This document shows positions 10,002 to 19,338 of a stretch of 64,000 bases of DNA, piece by piece. A model generated the notes under the pieces. It was not told the DNA's origin and searched no databases. It saw only the letters and a list, made by a program, of their open reading frames with translations. The stretch is from the NCBI RefSeq assembly GCF_030160455.1, contig NZ_BSOJ01000028.1, positions 40,989 to 104,988 of the forward strand. Direction: 5' to 3'. The stretch is from Limnobacter litoralis (GTDB lineage Bacteria > Pseudomonadota > Gammaproteobacteria > Burkholderiales > Burkholderiaceae_B). Each line of letters begins with the position of its first letter. The stretch's first letter is position 1. A program made the translations under genes and the position numbers.

Positions 10002-10685
10002 TTATTCTTTCACAACCAGACTTTCGCGCCGTTTCATCCAGTGCCGCAGCAAATGCACGGAAACGGGCTTGTGTTGTTCTAGGGAAAAACGGTCCAGGCC
10101 GTCCATGACTGCCATTAAAGACCCCATGTCGCGTTGAAAATAACGCAGTGCATATTCAACCACTTCCTCGGAAAGCTCAAGGCCGCGACCCCGCGCAACA
10201 GCCTGAAGCGCGTTGAACTTCTCTTCATCAGTCAGTGGTTCCACCCGCCAGCACAAGCCTGCTGAAATCCGGGTTCTCAGGTCGTCGCGAATTTTCAGTT
10301 CTGCCGGGTGGTAGGTTGAACCCATCACAATATTGACTGGTTTTTCCCCAGCCAGGTGTGCGTTACAGGCATTGAACAATTGCACCTGAGAATAGGGCGT
10401 GAGCTGGTCAATGTCGTCGACGATGAGCGTTGGGGTGGCGGATTTGAAGACAAATCGGTCCGCGCCCTTCAAAACACCCGCACCCAACAACTCGGCGGCA
10501 CCCTTCAACAAATGACTTTTGCCGCAGCCTGGGGGGCCATACAGGTAAATAAGCCGATTCGCTGGCGACGGCTGGGCCAGCGCATGAAGCGAATGCAACA
10601 CTTGCGCGTTTTTCCCGACCAGAAAATTTCCAAGGTTTGGCTTGGGTGGTGTGAAAACATCAAGAAGCAGTTGTTGCATGCTCAT
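10002..10685 (-). CDS. hda: DnaA inactivator Hda
   Basis: Hda binds the DNA sliding clamp and stimulates ATP hydrolysis by DnaA, preventing re-initiation of replication. The protein has a Walker A loop (YGPPGCGKSHLL), Walker B (TLIVDDIDQL), a sensor region (GSTYHPAEL) and the arginine finger region (DLRTRISAGL). At the very N-terminus MQQLLLDVF fits the clamp-binding motif of Hda, which argues for a start at 10685 (MSMQQ, 227 residues) and against upstream starts at 10730 (ATG) or 10757 (TTG). No strong ribosome binding site is visible at any of these, so the start remains uncertain. It reads divergently from purM. Confidence 0.9.
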   Translation of the reverse strand: MSMQQLLLDVFTPPKPNLGNFLVGKNAQVLHSLHALAQPSPANRLIYLYGPPGCGKSHLLKGAAELLGAGVLKGADRFVFKSATPTLIVDDIDQLTPYSQVQLFNACNAHLAGEKPVNIVMGSTYHPAELKIRDDLRTRISAGLCWRVEPLTDEEKFNALQAVARGRGLELSEEVVEYALRYFQRDMGSLMAVMDGLDRFSLEQHKPVSVHLLRHWMKRRESLVVKE

Positions 10686-10867
10686 TGCAGGGGTGTTGCG
10701 GCCTTCGAGTGGTGATTGGGGGGTGAACATGGAGCCAATGATAACCGCAAATGCCAAATTTCACGATTCTGGTTGAATCAAACAGAATACATTCGCATAG
10801 AACGAGGGGCAAATCCAGCCGCCTCGGTTAAAATGACGCATCATCTGCACACTTCCCCGGGTAACCC

Positions 10868-11905
10868 ATGAATTCACCTCTCACGTACAAAGACGCTGGC
10901 GTTGACATACAAGCTGGCGACGACCTAGTTGAAGCCATCAAGCCCATGGCCAAGCGGACCATGCGCCCTGGCGTGCTTGCCGGCATTGGTGGTTTTGGTG
11001 CGCTGTTTGAGGTGCCCACGGGTTTCAAAGAACCAGTGCTGGTGTCCGGCACTGATGGTGTTGGCACCAAGCTGCGCCTCGCGTTTGAATGGAACATTCA
11101 CAACACGGTCGGTATTGATCTGGTGGCCATGAGCGCCAACGACATTTTGGTGCAGGGCGCCGAGCCGCTGTATTTTCTGGATTACTTCGCATGCGGCAAG
11201 CTCGACGTCAAAACAGCCGCCAGCGTGGTTGGGGGTATTGCTCTGGGTTGTGAACAGGCGGGTTGCGCTCTCATTGGTGGTGAAACCGCTGAAATGCCCG
11301 GCATGTACCCGGACGGTGAATACGATCTTGCTGGCTTTGCAGTCGGCGTGGTCGAGAAATCGGAAATTATCGATGGCAGCCGCGTGAAGTCTGGCGACGT
11401 TATTTTGGGCTTGGCTTCCAACGGTGTGCATTCCAATGGCTTTTCATTGGTGCGTAAAATCCTTGAGCGTGCTCAACCTGACCTGAATCAGGCTTGCGAT
11501 GGCATGACATTGCGTGAAGCCATCATGGCGCCCACCCGCATGTACGTCAAACCGGTGCTGTCTCTGCTCAAACAGGTGTCAGTTGCCGCCTTGGCGCACA
11601 TCACCGGCGGTGGCCTGGTTGAAAACATTCCGCGCGTATTGCCCGAGGGCATGACGGCTGAATTGAACCGCAGCGCCTGGCCGGAATCCGATTTGTTCAA
11701 GTGGCTGCAAAGCAACGGGCAGGTGCCTTTTGATGAAATGAACCGGGTGTTCAACTGCGGCATTGGCATGGTCATCGTGGTGGATGCCCAGCAGGCCGAT
11801 CAGGCCATGGCAATATTGAAGGCGGAAGGTGAGCAGGTTTACCGAATTGGTCAGGTACGCCCCTCACGCGCTGGTGAAGCCCCCACCGTGGTCAATGCAG
11901 CCTGA
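10868..11905 (+). CDS. purM: Phosphoribosylformylglycinamidine cyclo-ligase (AIR synthetase)
   Basis: PurM closes the imidazole ring of purines, using ATP to turn FGAM into AIR. The 345-residue protein begins with the typical [18 protein letters not shown] segment, followed by [12 protein letters not shown] near residue 60, the ATP-binding [18 protein letters not shown] near 90, [11 protein letters not shown] near 137 and [16 protein letters not shown] near 240. It stands alone, divergent from hda and convergent with queG with only 3 bases between the stop codons. Confidence 0.98.
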   Translation: MNSPLTYKDAGVDIQAGDDLVEAIKPMAKRTMRPGVLAGIGGFGALFEVPTGFKEPVLVSGTDGVGTKLRLAFEWNIHNTVGIDLVAMSANDILVQGAEPLYFLDYFACGKLDVKTAASVVGGIALGCEQAGCALIGGETAEMPGMYPDGEYDLAGFAVGVVEKSEIIDGSRVKSGDVILGLASNGVHSNGFSLVRKILERAQPDLNQACDGMTLREAIMAPTRMYVKPVLSLLKQVSVAALAHITGGGLVENIPRVLPEGMTAELNRSAWPESDLFKWLQSNGQVPFDEMNRVFNCGIGMVIVVDAQQADQAMAILKAEGEQVYRIGQVRPSRAGEAPTVVNAA

Positions 11906-11908
11906 CAA

Positions 11909-12991
11909 TCAGGATTCCTGCTGCCTGATTGCCCAGTCTATGTGCTCCCTTAAAAATGCATCGGCTGTCCGGTGCATTTCCTGAAGGCCCCGTAGGGCGT
12001 TCTCTTTCTGGCATGAGTTGCCGGCGGCAATCGCCAGGTTCCGCCGAAACCGGCGGTACCCGATTCGGCGAATGGCCATGCCTTCGGTGTTTTTGTTGAA
12101 CTCCTCTTCAGTCCAGCCCATCAGGGTTTGCCATTCTGGCTTGTCGAAGCCATGGCGAGGTTCAAAGTCCGCGTACACGCTGGGTTTGGCGAATTTGTTC
12201 CATGGGCATACCAGCTGGCAGTCATCGCAACCGTAAATTCGGGTCCCGATTGCCTTGCGAAATTCCAGTGGAATGGCCGAATCGTGCTCAATGGTCAGGT
12301 AGGAAATACAGCGCCTTGCGTCCACCTTGTAGGGCTCAACAATTGCGCGGGTTGGGCAGGCGGAAATACAACGTGTGCACTGGCCGCAGTGGTTCTGCCC
12401 AAAGGGCGTGCTCGGTGGCAGCGGCAGGTTGGTGAATATTTCTCCCAGAAAAAACAGGGAGCCTTCGCTGGGGTGAATCAGCAACGTGTGCTTTCCACGC
12501 CAACCCAGCCCGGCCTTTCGGGCAATTTCCACCTCGGGCGCGGGTGCGCTGTCGCAGCTGACCCGAAAGCCATGGGACTCAAAGCGTGCGTGAACCACCT
12601 TGGCCAGCGCCGCCAATTTGGCACGAATCACTTTGTGGTAGTCTCGTCCCCGTGCATACACGCTGACATAGGGTTGCTCGCCGGCCGTGGCCGTGTCCAG
12701 CATGTTTTTCATGGCAATCGACGCGGTGCGGTCTTCAAAGACGCTGGCCGGTGTGTAATTGAAACGAAAGGACACAATGCTGACTGTGCCGGGCAGTAGA
12801 ATATCGGGGTTCAGGCGATCCATGCCGTGCCTGGCCATGTAACCCATTTCCCCGTGCATCCCGGCATCCAGCCAGGCGCTCAGGTGTGGTTCACAGGCTT
12901 TCAGGTTGGTGTCGCTAACGCCCAGGCACTCTAGGCCGAGTAACCCGGCCTGTTGCCTGAACCACTGCCAAAGTTCTTCCTGGTTCAACAT
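11909..12991 (-). CDS. queG: Epoxyqueuosine reductase QueG
   Basis: QueG reduces epoxyqueuosine to queuosine in tRNA using cobalamin and two 4Fe-4S clusters. The 360-residue protein has a cobalamin-binding N-terminal half (YARGRDYHKVIRAKL near residue 113) and two ferredoxin-like cluster motifs, CGQCTRCISACP near 200 and CDDCQLVCPWN near 250, where the second supplies the other cysteines. HEAT-like repeat material forms the C-terminus. Its start codon faces that of tsaE with 2 bases between them, so its promoter and ribosome binding region must lie inside tsaE. Confidence 0.96.
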   Translation of the reverse strand: MLNQEELWQWFRQQAGLLGLECLGVSDTNLKACEPHLSAWLDAGMHGEMGYMARHGMDRLNPDILLPGTVSIVSFRFNYTPASVFEDRTASIAMKNMLDTATAGEQPYVSVYARGRDYHKVIRAKLAALAKVVHARFESHGFRVSCDSAPAPEVEIARKAGLGWRGKHTLLIHPSEGSLFFLGEIFTNLPLPPSTPFGQNHCGQCTRCISACPTRAIVEPYKVDARRCISYLTIEHDSAIPLEFRKAIGTRIYGCDDCQLVCPWNKFAKPSVYADFEPRHGFDKPEWQTLMGWTEEEFNKNTEGMAIRRIGYRRFRRNLAIAAGNSCQKENALRGLQEMHRTADAFLREHIDWAIRQQES

Positions 12992-12993
12992 AA

Positions 12994-13476
12994 ATGAAGA
13001 CGTACACCCAACGATTGCACGATGAAAAAGTCACCCACAGTGTAGGTGAAAAGCTGGCTGACATTGTATCGGCGCCACTTTTTATCAGTCTTTCAGGACC
13101 TTTGGGTGCAGGCAAAACTGCACTGATTCGAGCCTTGCTCAGGCGTTTGGGCGTCACTGGGGCCATCAAAAGTCCCACCTATGCGTTGGTTGAACCTTAC
13201 AATTTTTCTAGTTATTCTATCTATCACTTTGATTTTTATCGCTTCCTGGATCACAATGAGTGGGAAGAGTCTGGCTTTCGGGATTATTTCGAACAAAATG
13301 CCATTTGTTTGGTCGAATGGCCTGAAAAGGCAGAGGGCCTTTTGCCAATCGCTGATCTGGCAATTACCCTGGCCTACGACGGCGAAGGTCGCCTGATGAC
13401 CATTCAGGCGCAAAGCCCGAAGGGATGCAAACTGTTAGAGTTATTAGAGAACAACAAAACGAATGAACACTCGTAG
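12994..13476 (+). CDS. tsaE: tRNA threonylcarbamoyladenosine ATPase TsaE
   Basis: TsaE is the ATPase that resets the TsaD-TsaB complex during t6A37 synthesis. The 160-residue protein has the Walker A motif SGPLGAGKTALIR near residue 34, switch I KSPTYALVEPY near 55, a HFDFYR strand near 75 and LVEWPEKAEGL near 103 with the family Glu. The ATG at 12994 gives the usual length, but there is no good ribosome binding site before it, since it lies only 2 bases from the queG start on the other strand. Its last 14 bases overlap amiC. Confidence 0.95.
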   Translation: MKTYTQRLHDEKVTHSVGEKLADIVSAPLFISLSGPLGAGKTALIRALLRRLGVTGAIKSPTYALVEPYNFSSYSIYHFDFYRFLDHNEWEESGFRDYFEQNAICLVEWPEKAEGLLPIADLAITLAYDGEGRLMTIQAQSPKGCKLLELLENNKTNEHS

Positions 13477-14791
13477 AACTGTGCTGAAAACACTGGGAGC
13501 AAGCCTGCTGCTGCAGCTTGTGCCCGTGGGTGCCCGGGCCGCCGAGAGCGCTCGATTTGTCGATGTCAGGTTGTGGCCTGCCGAGGATTACACCCGGGTG
13601 ACGCTTGAGCACGATGGTGCTCTGAAATACAAGTACTTCCTGGTGGAAAACCCAATGCGCATGGTGGTCGACATCAGCGACATGCAATTGGACAAAACGC
13701 TCAAAAACCTGACTGACCGTTTAAAGCCGGACGATCCCTACGTTCAGCAGATTCGTGTTGGCCAGTTCAATGCCGACACCGTGCGAATTGTGTTTGACCT
13801 GAAAGCGCAAGTCAGACCGGAAGTGTTCACGATCGACCCAGTCGCCGAGTACAAAAACCGCCTGGTCGTGGATTTCTATCCCAAAACCCCGCCTGATCCC
13901 CTGATTGCGCTCTTGAAAGACCAGCAGCAGGACGCGGCAACCCCCAGTTACAAAGACGATGAAATCAACCGGGCCCTGAATTTGGCCAAGGCAGACCAAA
14001 CGGACAAGGCGCCTGCGTCCGAATCCGCCAAAGAATCTCCCAGAAAAGCCAAGGCAGATGCGGATTCAACGCCCCAGGTTCGCAGACTGGTCACGGTGGC
14101 GATTGATCCCGGCCACGGAGGTGAAGACCCGGGTGCAATCGGGCGTGCGGGCACTCGTGAAAAAGACGTGGTGCTGGAAATTGCCCGCATGTTGAAGCAG
14201 GAAATTGACCGCACGCCAGGCATGCGCGCCATGTTGACCCGCAATGACGACTATTTCGTGCCTTTGGGCAAACGTGTTCAAAAGGCCCGCGGTGTCAAGG
14301 CGGATTTGTTTGTGTCTGTACACGCAGACGGGTTTATCAAACCGTCGGCCCGTGGTTCCTCTGTGTTTGTGTTGTCCGAGCGGGGCGCCAGCAGCAGCGC
14401 AGCGCGTTGGCTGGCAGACAAGCAAAACGCCTCTGACCTGATCGGTGGCGTCAATATTGCAGACAAAGACAACCAGCTGGCCAAGGTGCTGCTTGACCTG
14501 TCCACCACAGCCCAGATCAACGACAGCATGAAACTGGGTGGCGCTGTTCTCGGTAAACTGGCCTCCGTCAACCAGCTGCACAAAGCCTATGTCGAACAGG
14601 CTGGTTTTGCTGTTCTGAAGGCGCCTGACATTCCGTCCATCCTTGTAGAAACGGCCTTTATCAGTAACCCGGCCGAAGAAAAGAAGTTGAACGACCCCCA
14701 CCAACAGTTGAAAATTGCCAAAGCGATCGCAGGCGGCGTCAAAGAATACTTTGACAAGAATCCGCCCGTGGCCCGCTCTCGCATTGCCTGA
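13463..14791 (+). CDS. amiC: Periplasmic N-acetylmuramoyl-L-alanine amidase (AmiC type)
   Basis: This amidase cleaves septal peptidoglycan during cell separation. The 442-residue protein starts with a twin-arginine-like signal (TRRTVLK, then a hydrophobic run ending ARAAES), suggesting Tat export as known for AmiA/AmiC. An AMIN domain follows (about 40-150), then a variable linker and an Amidase_3 domain (about 215-430) with its zinc ligands in IDPGHGGEDPG (His), VVLEIARML (Glu) and VSVHADGF (His), and the catalytic Glu in VETAFISNP. The tsaE-amiC-mutL-miaA order is conserved in many proteobacteria. Confidence 0.95.
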   Translation: MNTRRTVLKTLGASLLLQLVPVGARAAESARFVDVRLWPAEDYTRVTLEHDGALKYKYFLVENPMRMVVDISDMQLDKTLKNLTDRLKPDDPYVQQIRVGQFNADTVRIVFDLKAQVRPEVFTIDPVAEYKNRLVVDFYPKTPPDPLIALLKDQQQDAATPSYKDDEINRALNLAKADQTDKAPASESAKESPRKAKADADSTPQVRRLVTVAIDPGHGGEDPGAIGRAGTREKDVVLEIARMLKQEIDRTPGMRAMLTRNDDYFVPLGKRVQKARGVKADLFVSVHADGFIKPSARGSSVFVLSERGASSSAARWLADKQNASDLIGGVNIADKDNQLAKVLLDLSTTAQINDSMKLGGAVLGKLASVNQLHKAYVEQAGFAVLKAPDIPSILVETAFISNPAEEKKLNDPHQQLKIAKAIAGGVKEYFDKNPPVARSRIA

Positions 14792-14812
14792 TCCACGCCT
14801 ATAATAGGGGCC

Positions 14813-16651
14813 ATGCACAAAGCCCCTATCTCTTTGCTTCCCGATGTTCTGATCAGTCAGATCGCCGCTGGCGAGGTAGTGGATCGCCCTGCGTCAGTCG
14901 TGAAAGAACTCGTTGAAAATGCCCTCGACGCGGGCGCAACCGAGATGACCATTCGCATCGATGGCGGTGGCATTCAGCGGATACTGGTGCAAGACAACGG
15001 CGCGGGTATTCCAGCCACTGAATTGCCTTTGGCCGTCACCCGACACGCGACTTCAAAAATTCAGACTTTGAGCGATCTGGAGTCAGTGGTCACCTTGGGC
15101 TTTCGGGGTGAAGCCCTGGCTTCCATCGCCTCTGTAAGTCAGATGACCGTCAGCAGTGCCACGGCAGGGGCCACTCACGGCCACGCCATCAGCAATCGAA
15201 CCGGGGCCTGGTTGACAGAGCCCGCCGCCTGCCCCATCGGCACAACTGTTGAAGTGCTGTCCCTGTACTTCAGTACGCCAGCACGCCGCAAATTCCTGAA
15301 AACCGAGCAAACCGAATTTTTTCATTGCCTCGATGTGATCAAGCGCATGGCCTTGGCCAATCCTTCAGTGTCTTGGGTGGTGTACCGTGACGGCAAACTG
15401 TACGCCCGCTATCAGGCTTCAGATTGGTCTGCGCGTGTATTCGGCATTCTTGAAGCCATGGCTGACGGGGCATCCAAGCCCATCGATTTTGAAACGGCAG
15501 ACATGAAGTTGCGCGGAGCCATAGGTTTGCCAGACGCCGCGCGCGGCCGAGGTGACATGCAGTTTTTCTATGTCAATGGCCGCTTCGTGAAAGACAAGCT
15601 GTTGAATCACGCTGTTCGTGCCGCCTATGAAGATGTGTTGCATGGCGACAAGTTTCCGGCCTTTGTGCTGTTTTTGAATTTGCCGCCCACTGAAGTGGAC
15701 GTGAATGTACACCCTGCCAAAACAGAAGTGCGATTCCGCAATTCAAAGGCGGTGCACCAATGGGTCAGGCAGGTGATTTTGTCCGCCTTGTCGAGTTCCC
15801 GTGCGGTGTCTGAGCTCAGTCCCGCACAAGCCGATCTCCAAGCCGCACCCTCGCAGGGGCAGCCTTCCTGGGTGAACAGTCAGGCGGGTCGCACTGCTTA
15901 CCCCGCGCCGCAGCCCAGGGCTGGTGTTTTGCCCTTCGCCAGGGAAGGGCTGGCCGATTATCTCCAAGCCTATCAGCCCTTGCCGCAAACCATTGAGAAG
16001 CCAGTGGGGCAGCCTGTTCCCCGGCCCTTGTCGAACGCGTCGCCACTGCCCGTTTCAAGGCCCGATGAATATTTGGGTCAGGCCGTGGCTCAAATTCACG
16101 GCATCTACATTTTGGCTCAAAGGGCCGACGGTCTTATTGTGGTGGACATGCACGCCGCGCATGAGCGTGTGCTTTACGAGCAGTTCAAACAGATTCTGGA
16201 TGGGCGGGTACAGGCCGCTTCCCAAGAGTTGCTGGTGCCCATCCTCGTCAATATCGACCCCCGACTCAGCGGCGAAGTCGAAAACGGAAGCGAAGTCTGG
16301 CAAAAACTGGGTTTCAGGTTGAGTCTGGTCTCACCTCAGGAAATCGCCGTGCGTGCCATGCCAACCTTGCTGCTGGGCCAAGACGTGGCGGGCCTGCTTC
16401 GCCAATGGCTGGGCGATCTTCAGAGTTTCGGGGTTGCGCATGTGCTTGAAAGGCATCGCAATGAGTGGTTGGCCACTTTGGCTTGCCACACAGCCGTACG
16501 GGCCAATCGAAGTTTGTCTTTGGTCGAAATGAACGCCTTGCTGCGCGCCATGGAGCAGACTGAACGGTCAGACCAGTGCAACCACGGACGGCCGACTTGG
16601 CGTCATTTTTCAATGTCCGAAATGGACAAATGGTTTCTCAGAGGGCAGTGA
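14813..16651 (+). CDS. mutL: DNA mismatch repair protein MutL
   Basis: MutL links mismatch recognition by MutS to strand removal. The 612-residue protein has the GHKL ATPase motifs IAAGEVVDRPASVVKELVENALDAGAT-type segment near residue 22 with the catalytic Glu and Asn, DNGAGIP near 60 and GFRGEAL near 98. The C-terminal dimerisation domain begins near 415 after a Pro-rich linker. I see no DQHA(X)2E(X)4E endonuclease motif (the equivalent is VVDMHAAHERVLYEQ), as in E. coli, which suggests a non-nicking MutL. A purine-rich AGGGG precedes the ATG, and TATAAT lies at 14800-14805, possibly part of a local promoter. Confidence 0.97.
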   Translation: MHKAPISLLPDVLISQIAAGEVVDRPASVVKELVENALDAGATEMTIRIDGGGIQRILVQDNGAGIPATELPLAVTRHATSKIQTLSDLESVVTLGFRGEALASIASVSQMTVSSATAGATHGHAISNRTGAWLTEPAACPIGTTVEVLSLYFSTPARRKFLKTEQTEFFHCLDVIKRMALANPSVSWVVYRDGKLYARYQASDWSARVFGILEAMADGASKPIDFETADMKLRGAIGLPDAARGRGDMQFFYVNGRFVKDKLLNHAVRAAYEDVLHGDKFPAFVLFLNLPPTEVDVNVHPAKTEVRFRNSKAVHQWVRQVILSALSSSRAVSELSPAQADLQAAPSQGQPSWVNSQAGRTAYPAPQPRAGVLPFAREGLADYLQAYQPLPQTIEKPVGQPVPRPLSNASPLPVSRPDEYLGQAVAQIHGIYILAQRADGLIVVDMHAAHERVLYEQFKQILDGRVQAASQELLVPILVNIDPRLSGEVENGSEVWQKLGFRLSLVSPQEIAVRAMPTLLLGQDVAGLLRQWLGDLQSFGVAHVLERHRNEWLATLACHTAVRANRSLSLVEMNALLRAMEQTERSDQCNHGRPTWRHFSMSEMDKWFLRGQ

Positions 16652-17622
16652 ATCAATTGGGCAATTCCATTCCTGCGCTCGCCATTGTGGGACCCACGGC
16701 CTCCGGCAAGTCTGCGTTGGGTCTCTGGTTGGCCCATGAGGGTTTGCCAGTTGAAATCATCAGCCTGGATTCCGCACTGGTCTTTCAAGACATGAACATT
16801 GGCACTGCCAAACCCACACCTGAAGAACTGGCCCAGGTGCCACACCACTTGATCGACATCATCACACCGGAGCAAAGTTTCAGTGCGGCAGACTTCTTGA
16901 GCGAGAATGAACGCTTGATTTCAGAGATTCGTGGCCGTGGTAAAGTGCCGGTGATCGTCGGGGGCACCATGATGTATTACCGAGCGATGCTCAGCGGCAT
17001 GGATGATCTGCCCCAGGCAGATCCGCAAGTGCGTGCAGACATTGACGCATTCGCAAAACAAAAGGGTTGGCCTGCTGTTCATGACGAGTTGGCCAAAGTG
17101 GACCCGGAAACGGCAGCCAGGTTGTTTCCAAACGATTCCCAGCGGTTGCAAAGGGCTCTGGAGGTGTACCGCCTGACCGGTTTGCCATTGTCGTCGTTTC
17201 ACAAGCGTGGAGAGGAAGGTCAACAAAGGCAGCTACCCACCTTGTCGCTTGAGCCGGCAGATCGATCTGTCTTGCACGACCGCATTGAACAGCGGTTTCG
17301 CAACATGTTGGATCAGGGATTGGTTCAGGAAGTGGTCGGTTTGCTCGAAAAATACACCTTGAATGCAAACATGCCTTCCTTGCGGTGTGTGGGGTACAGG
17401 CAGGTTCATCAATACCTTCAAGGTCAATGCACTTACGATCAAATGATCGCCCAGGGCATTGCCGCAACCCGACAGCTGGCCAAACGTCAAATTACCTGGC
17501 TAAGGTCAACACCCCACAAACACGTGGTCGACCCGCTTCAATCCGGTTGGATGGAGCAAGTCAAACCGTGGTTGATTGCCCAAGTCAGTGAATTGGCAGC
17601 AGGAATACCAAGGGCAGGCTGA
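16630..17622 (+). CDS. miaA: tRNA dimethylallyltransferase
   Basis: MiaA transfers a dimethylallyl group to A37 of UNN-reading tRNAs; MiaB at 24 kb then adds the methylthio group. The protein shows the P-loop VGPTASGKSALG near residue 18, the LDSALVFQDMNIGTAKP block near 47, HHLIDI near 70, VGGTMMYYRAML near 107 and the RCVGYRQ signature near 250. The start is uncertain: ATG at 16630 (330 residues) overlaps mutL by 22 bases, while GTG at 16648 would overlap its stop as GTGA. The 3' end overlaps the convergent transporter gene by 38 bases. Confidence 0.95.
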   Translation: MVSQRAVNQLGNSIPALAIVGPTASGKSALGLWLAHEGLPVEIISLDSALVFQDMNIGTAKPTPEELAQVPHHLIDIITPEQSFSAADFLSENERLISEIRGRGKVPVIVGGTMMYYRAMLSGMDDLPQADPQVRADIDAFAKQKGWPAVHDELAKVDPETAARLFPNDSQRLQRALEVYRLTGLPLSSFHKRGEEGQQRQLPTLSLEPADRSVLHDRIEQRFRNMLDQGLVQEVVGLLEKYTLNANMPSLRCVGYRQVHQYLQGQCTYDQMIAQGIAATRQLAKRQITWLRSTPHKHVVDPLQSGWMEQVKPWLIAQVSELAAGIPRAG

Positions 17623-18475
17623 ACGCAGCACCCACGGTGCTTAATGAAATCAGGCAGGCCACCAGTGGCGCATTGCCTCCCATTCGGGCGGCCAGAATGT
17701 AGGCACTGGAAGCGGATGGCAAAGCCGCAAAAATCACCAGCATCCGTGTTTCATCGATGGTCAGGTGGGCCCAGTGTGCATAACCCAGGGCCAGAATTGG
17801 GGAAACCAGCAATTTCAGTGTCAACCACCACACCGAGATTAACCAGTGGCCGCGCAAGCCCGAAAACAACAGGCCTGCACCCACTGCCATCAAACCCAGT
17901 GCAACAGCGGCTTGCCCCAGTCTGGACAGCGTCTCCATGACGGGTGCCGGCACTGGCAGGTGGAGCAGCTTGGCGCCAATTCCCAATAAAGTACTGATCA
18001 CCAAAGGGTTTTTTAGAATTTCCAGCGGAATTTGATGGTATTTCCCCTTGCTCATGCTGCCCACGGCAATGACATTGCAAAGGGGGACTGCAATGGCCAT
18101 CAAAATGGCGATGTGCGCAACGCCTTGGGCGCCATCGATTCGACTGGCAAGTGCCAGTGCAATGTATGAGTTGAAGCGGTAGGCGGTTTGTAAACCCGAG
18201 GCGAAGTCGACCCGATTCATGTGGCTCAGTGGTTTTGCCACCGCGCCCAGGAGAGTGGCGGCCAATACGACAAAGGCGCTGCCAGCCCCAAATACGCCGG
18301 CCTTGCCCAGTTCTATTTCGCTGTGAACTATCGAGTAGAACAACAAGCACGGGAACAAGACGAAATAAACCAGCTTTTCGATGGTGGCCCATGCAGACGC
18401 TGGCAACCAAAAGCGCCTGAGTGCGAACCCCAGCGCGATGACTGCAAAATCAGGAAACAGGATGAGTGGCGACAA
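17585..18475 (-). CDS. AEC-family (auxin efflux carrier-like) transporter
   Basis: The 296-residue protein is very hydrophobic with about ten predicted membrane segments in two halves, as in the AEC/malonate-transporter family; the substrate is unknown. It starts with TTG at 18475, as no ATG lies near the first membrane segment (LILFPDFAVIALGF). The start codon is only about 6 bases beyond the T run of the erpA terminator, so it is either expressed by readthrough or uses the GGCGGG in the 3' arm of that hairpin as its ribosome binding site. Its C-terminal coding end overlaps miaA on the other strand. Confidence 0.85.
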   Translation of the reverse strand: MSPLILFPDFAVIALGFALRRFWLPASAWATIEKLVYFVLFPCLLFYSIVHSEIELGKAGVFGAGSAFVVLAATLLGAVAKPLSHMNRVDFASGLQTAYRFNSYIALALASRIDGAQGVAHIAILMAIAVPLCNVIAVGSMSKGKYHQIPLEILKNPLVISTLLGIGAKLLHLPVPAPVMETLSRLGQAAVALGLMAVGAGLLFSGLRGHWLISVWWLTLKLLVSPILALGYAHWAHLTIDETRMLVIFAALPSASSAYILAARMGGNAPLVACLISLSTVGAAFSLPLVFLLPIH

Positions 18476-18480
18476 ACGTT

Positions 18481-18503
18481 AAAAACCCGCCATCAGGCGG
18501 GTT
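18481..18503 (-). terminator. Intrinsic terminator after erpA
   Basis: A short perfect stem AACCCGCC / GGCGGGTT with loop ATCA is followed on the minus strand by TTTTT. It lies about 50 bases beyond the erpA stop and directly in front of the TTG start of the AEC transporter. Confidence 0.8.
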
Positions 18504-18526
18504 GCATACAGAGGGGTCAATCAAGA

Positions 18527-18550
18527 AGGGCTGACAGGGTCAGCCCTGTC
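18527..18550 (-). repeat. Two mutually exclusive hairpins in the erpA 3' region
   Basis: The bases AGGGCTGAC / GTCAGCCCT (18527-18547) form a 9-bp stem with a 3-base loop, while GACAGGG / CCCTGTC (18533-18550) form a 7-bp stem with a 4-base loop using the same bases. Only one can form at a time. They lie between the erpA stop and its terminator. A role in mRNA 3' stability is possible but unproven. Confidence 0.6.
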
Positions 18551-18554
18551 AAAC

Positions 18555-18905
18555 TTAAACCGAGAAAGACGACCCGCAGCCGCAAGTTGTGGTTGCGTTG
18601 GGGTTCTTGATCACAAATTGGGCACCGTTCAGGTCCTCTTTGTAATCAATCTCGGCGCCTGTCAGGTACTGAAAGCTCATGGAGTCGATCAGCAGGCTTA
18701 CACCGCCTTTGTCCAGCACGGTGTCGTCTTCATTCACGTCTTCATCAAACGTAAAGCCGTACTGAAAGCCCGAACAACCGCCACCCTGAACGAACACGCG
18801 AAGTTTCAGGTTTGGATTGCCTTCCTCGTCGATCAATTCTTTCACTTTGGTGGCCGCTGAATCGGTGAAAATCAGCACGCTTGGCATTTCGGTAGTTGCT
18901 TCCAT
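18555..18905 (-). CDS. erpA: Iron-sulfur cluster insertion protein ErpA
   Basis: ErpA is an A-type carrier that passes Fe-S clusters to apo-proteins, including those of isoprenoid synthesis. The 116-residue protein has the three conserved cysteines: Cys44 in [10 protein letters not shown] and Cys108 and Cys110 in the CGCGSSF tail. I chose the ATG at 18905 (MEATTEMP), as longer forms extend into the bactofilin gene without homology. It starts 13 bases after the bactofilin stop. Clients in this window include QueG, MiaB and possibly others. Confidence 0.95.
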   Translation of the reverse strand: MEATTEMPSVLIFTDSAATKVKELIDEEGNPNLKLRVFVQGGGCSGFQYGFTFDEDVNEDDTVLDKGGVSLLIDSMSFQYLTGAEIDYKEDLNGAQFVIKNPNATTTCGCGSSFSV

Positions 18906-18918
18906 CTTGTGTTCCTGC

Positions 18919-19338
18919 TTAAGTGTTACTTGACGCCAAGGCCAGCTTGCCTGGTGTCGTATCCAGATGATCATGGTGAAGGGTTCCGTCTACGACGGCA
19001 CCAGGATGCATCTCCAACGCCTTATATCTTACGTCACCCGAGACTTTAGCGGAAGGGTGCAGCTCCAAAAGTTCTTCGGCATGAACTGGCCCGGAAATTG
19101 AACCACTGACCACAATGTGTCCCACTTCCACAGACCCAGTCACTGTGCCGCTTTCTGAGATGACCAGCAATGACTTGTCATTGGAGTCTGTGGTGACATT
19201 TCCCAACACCTGGCCATCGATTCGCAGTCCGCCTTTGAAGTGGACATCGCCTTCAATGCGCATGTCTGCACCGATCAGGCTTTGAATGGGCAGCATTCCC
19301 TTGCGTTTTTTACCGAACACTTTCACTGTGGGTTTCAC
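18919..19338 (-). CDS. Bactofilin
   Basis: Bactofilins polymerise without nucleotide into filaments that help position cell-wall enzymes. The 139-residue protein has the typical core of short repeats ([27 protein letters not shown], then repeating G-x-V patterns) forming a beta-helix, flanked by a basic N-terminus and a flexible C-terminus. The start appears to be GTG at 19338, directly after the TAG of the upstream gene; internal GTG codons or ATG (residue 15) are alternatives. It is co-directional with a coiled-coil membrane protein gene, a frequent pairing in betaproteobacteria. Confidence 0.9.
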   Translation of the reverse strand: MKPTVKVFGKKRKGMLPIQSLIGADMRIEGDVHFKGGLRIDGQVLGNVTTDSNDKSLLVISESGTVTGSVEVGHIVVSGSISGPVHAEELLELHPSAKVSGDVRYKALEMHPGAVVDGTLHHDHLDTTPGKLALASSNT

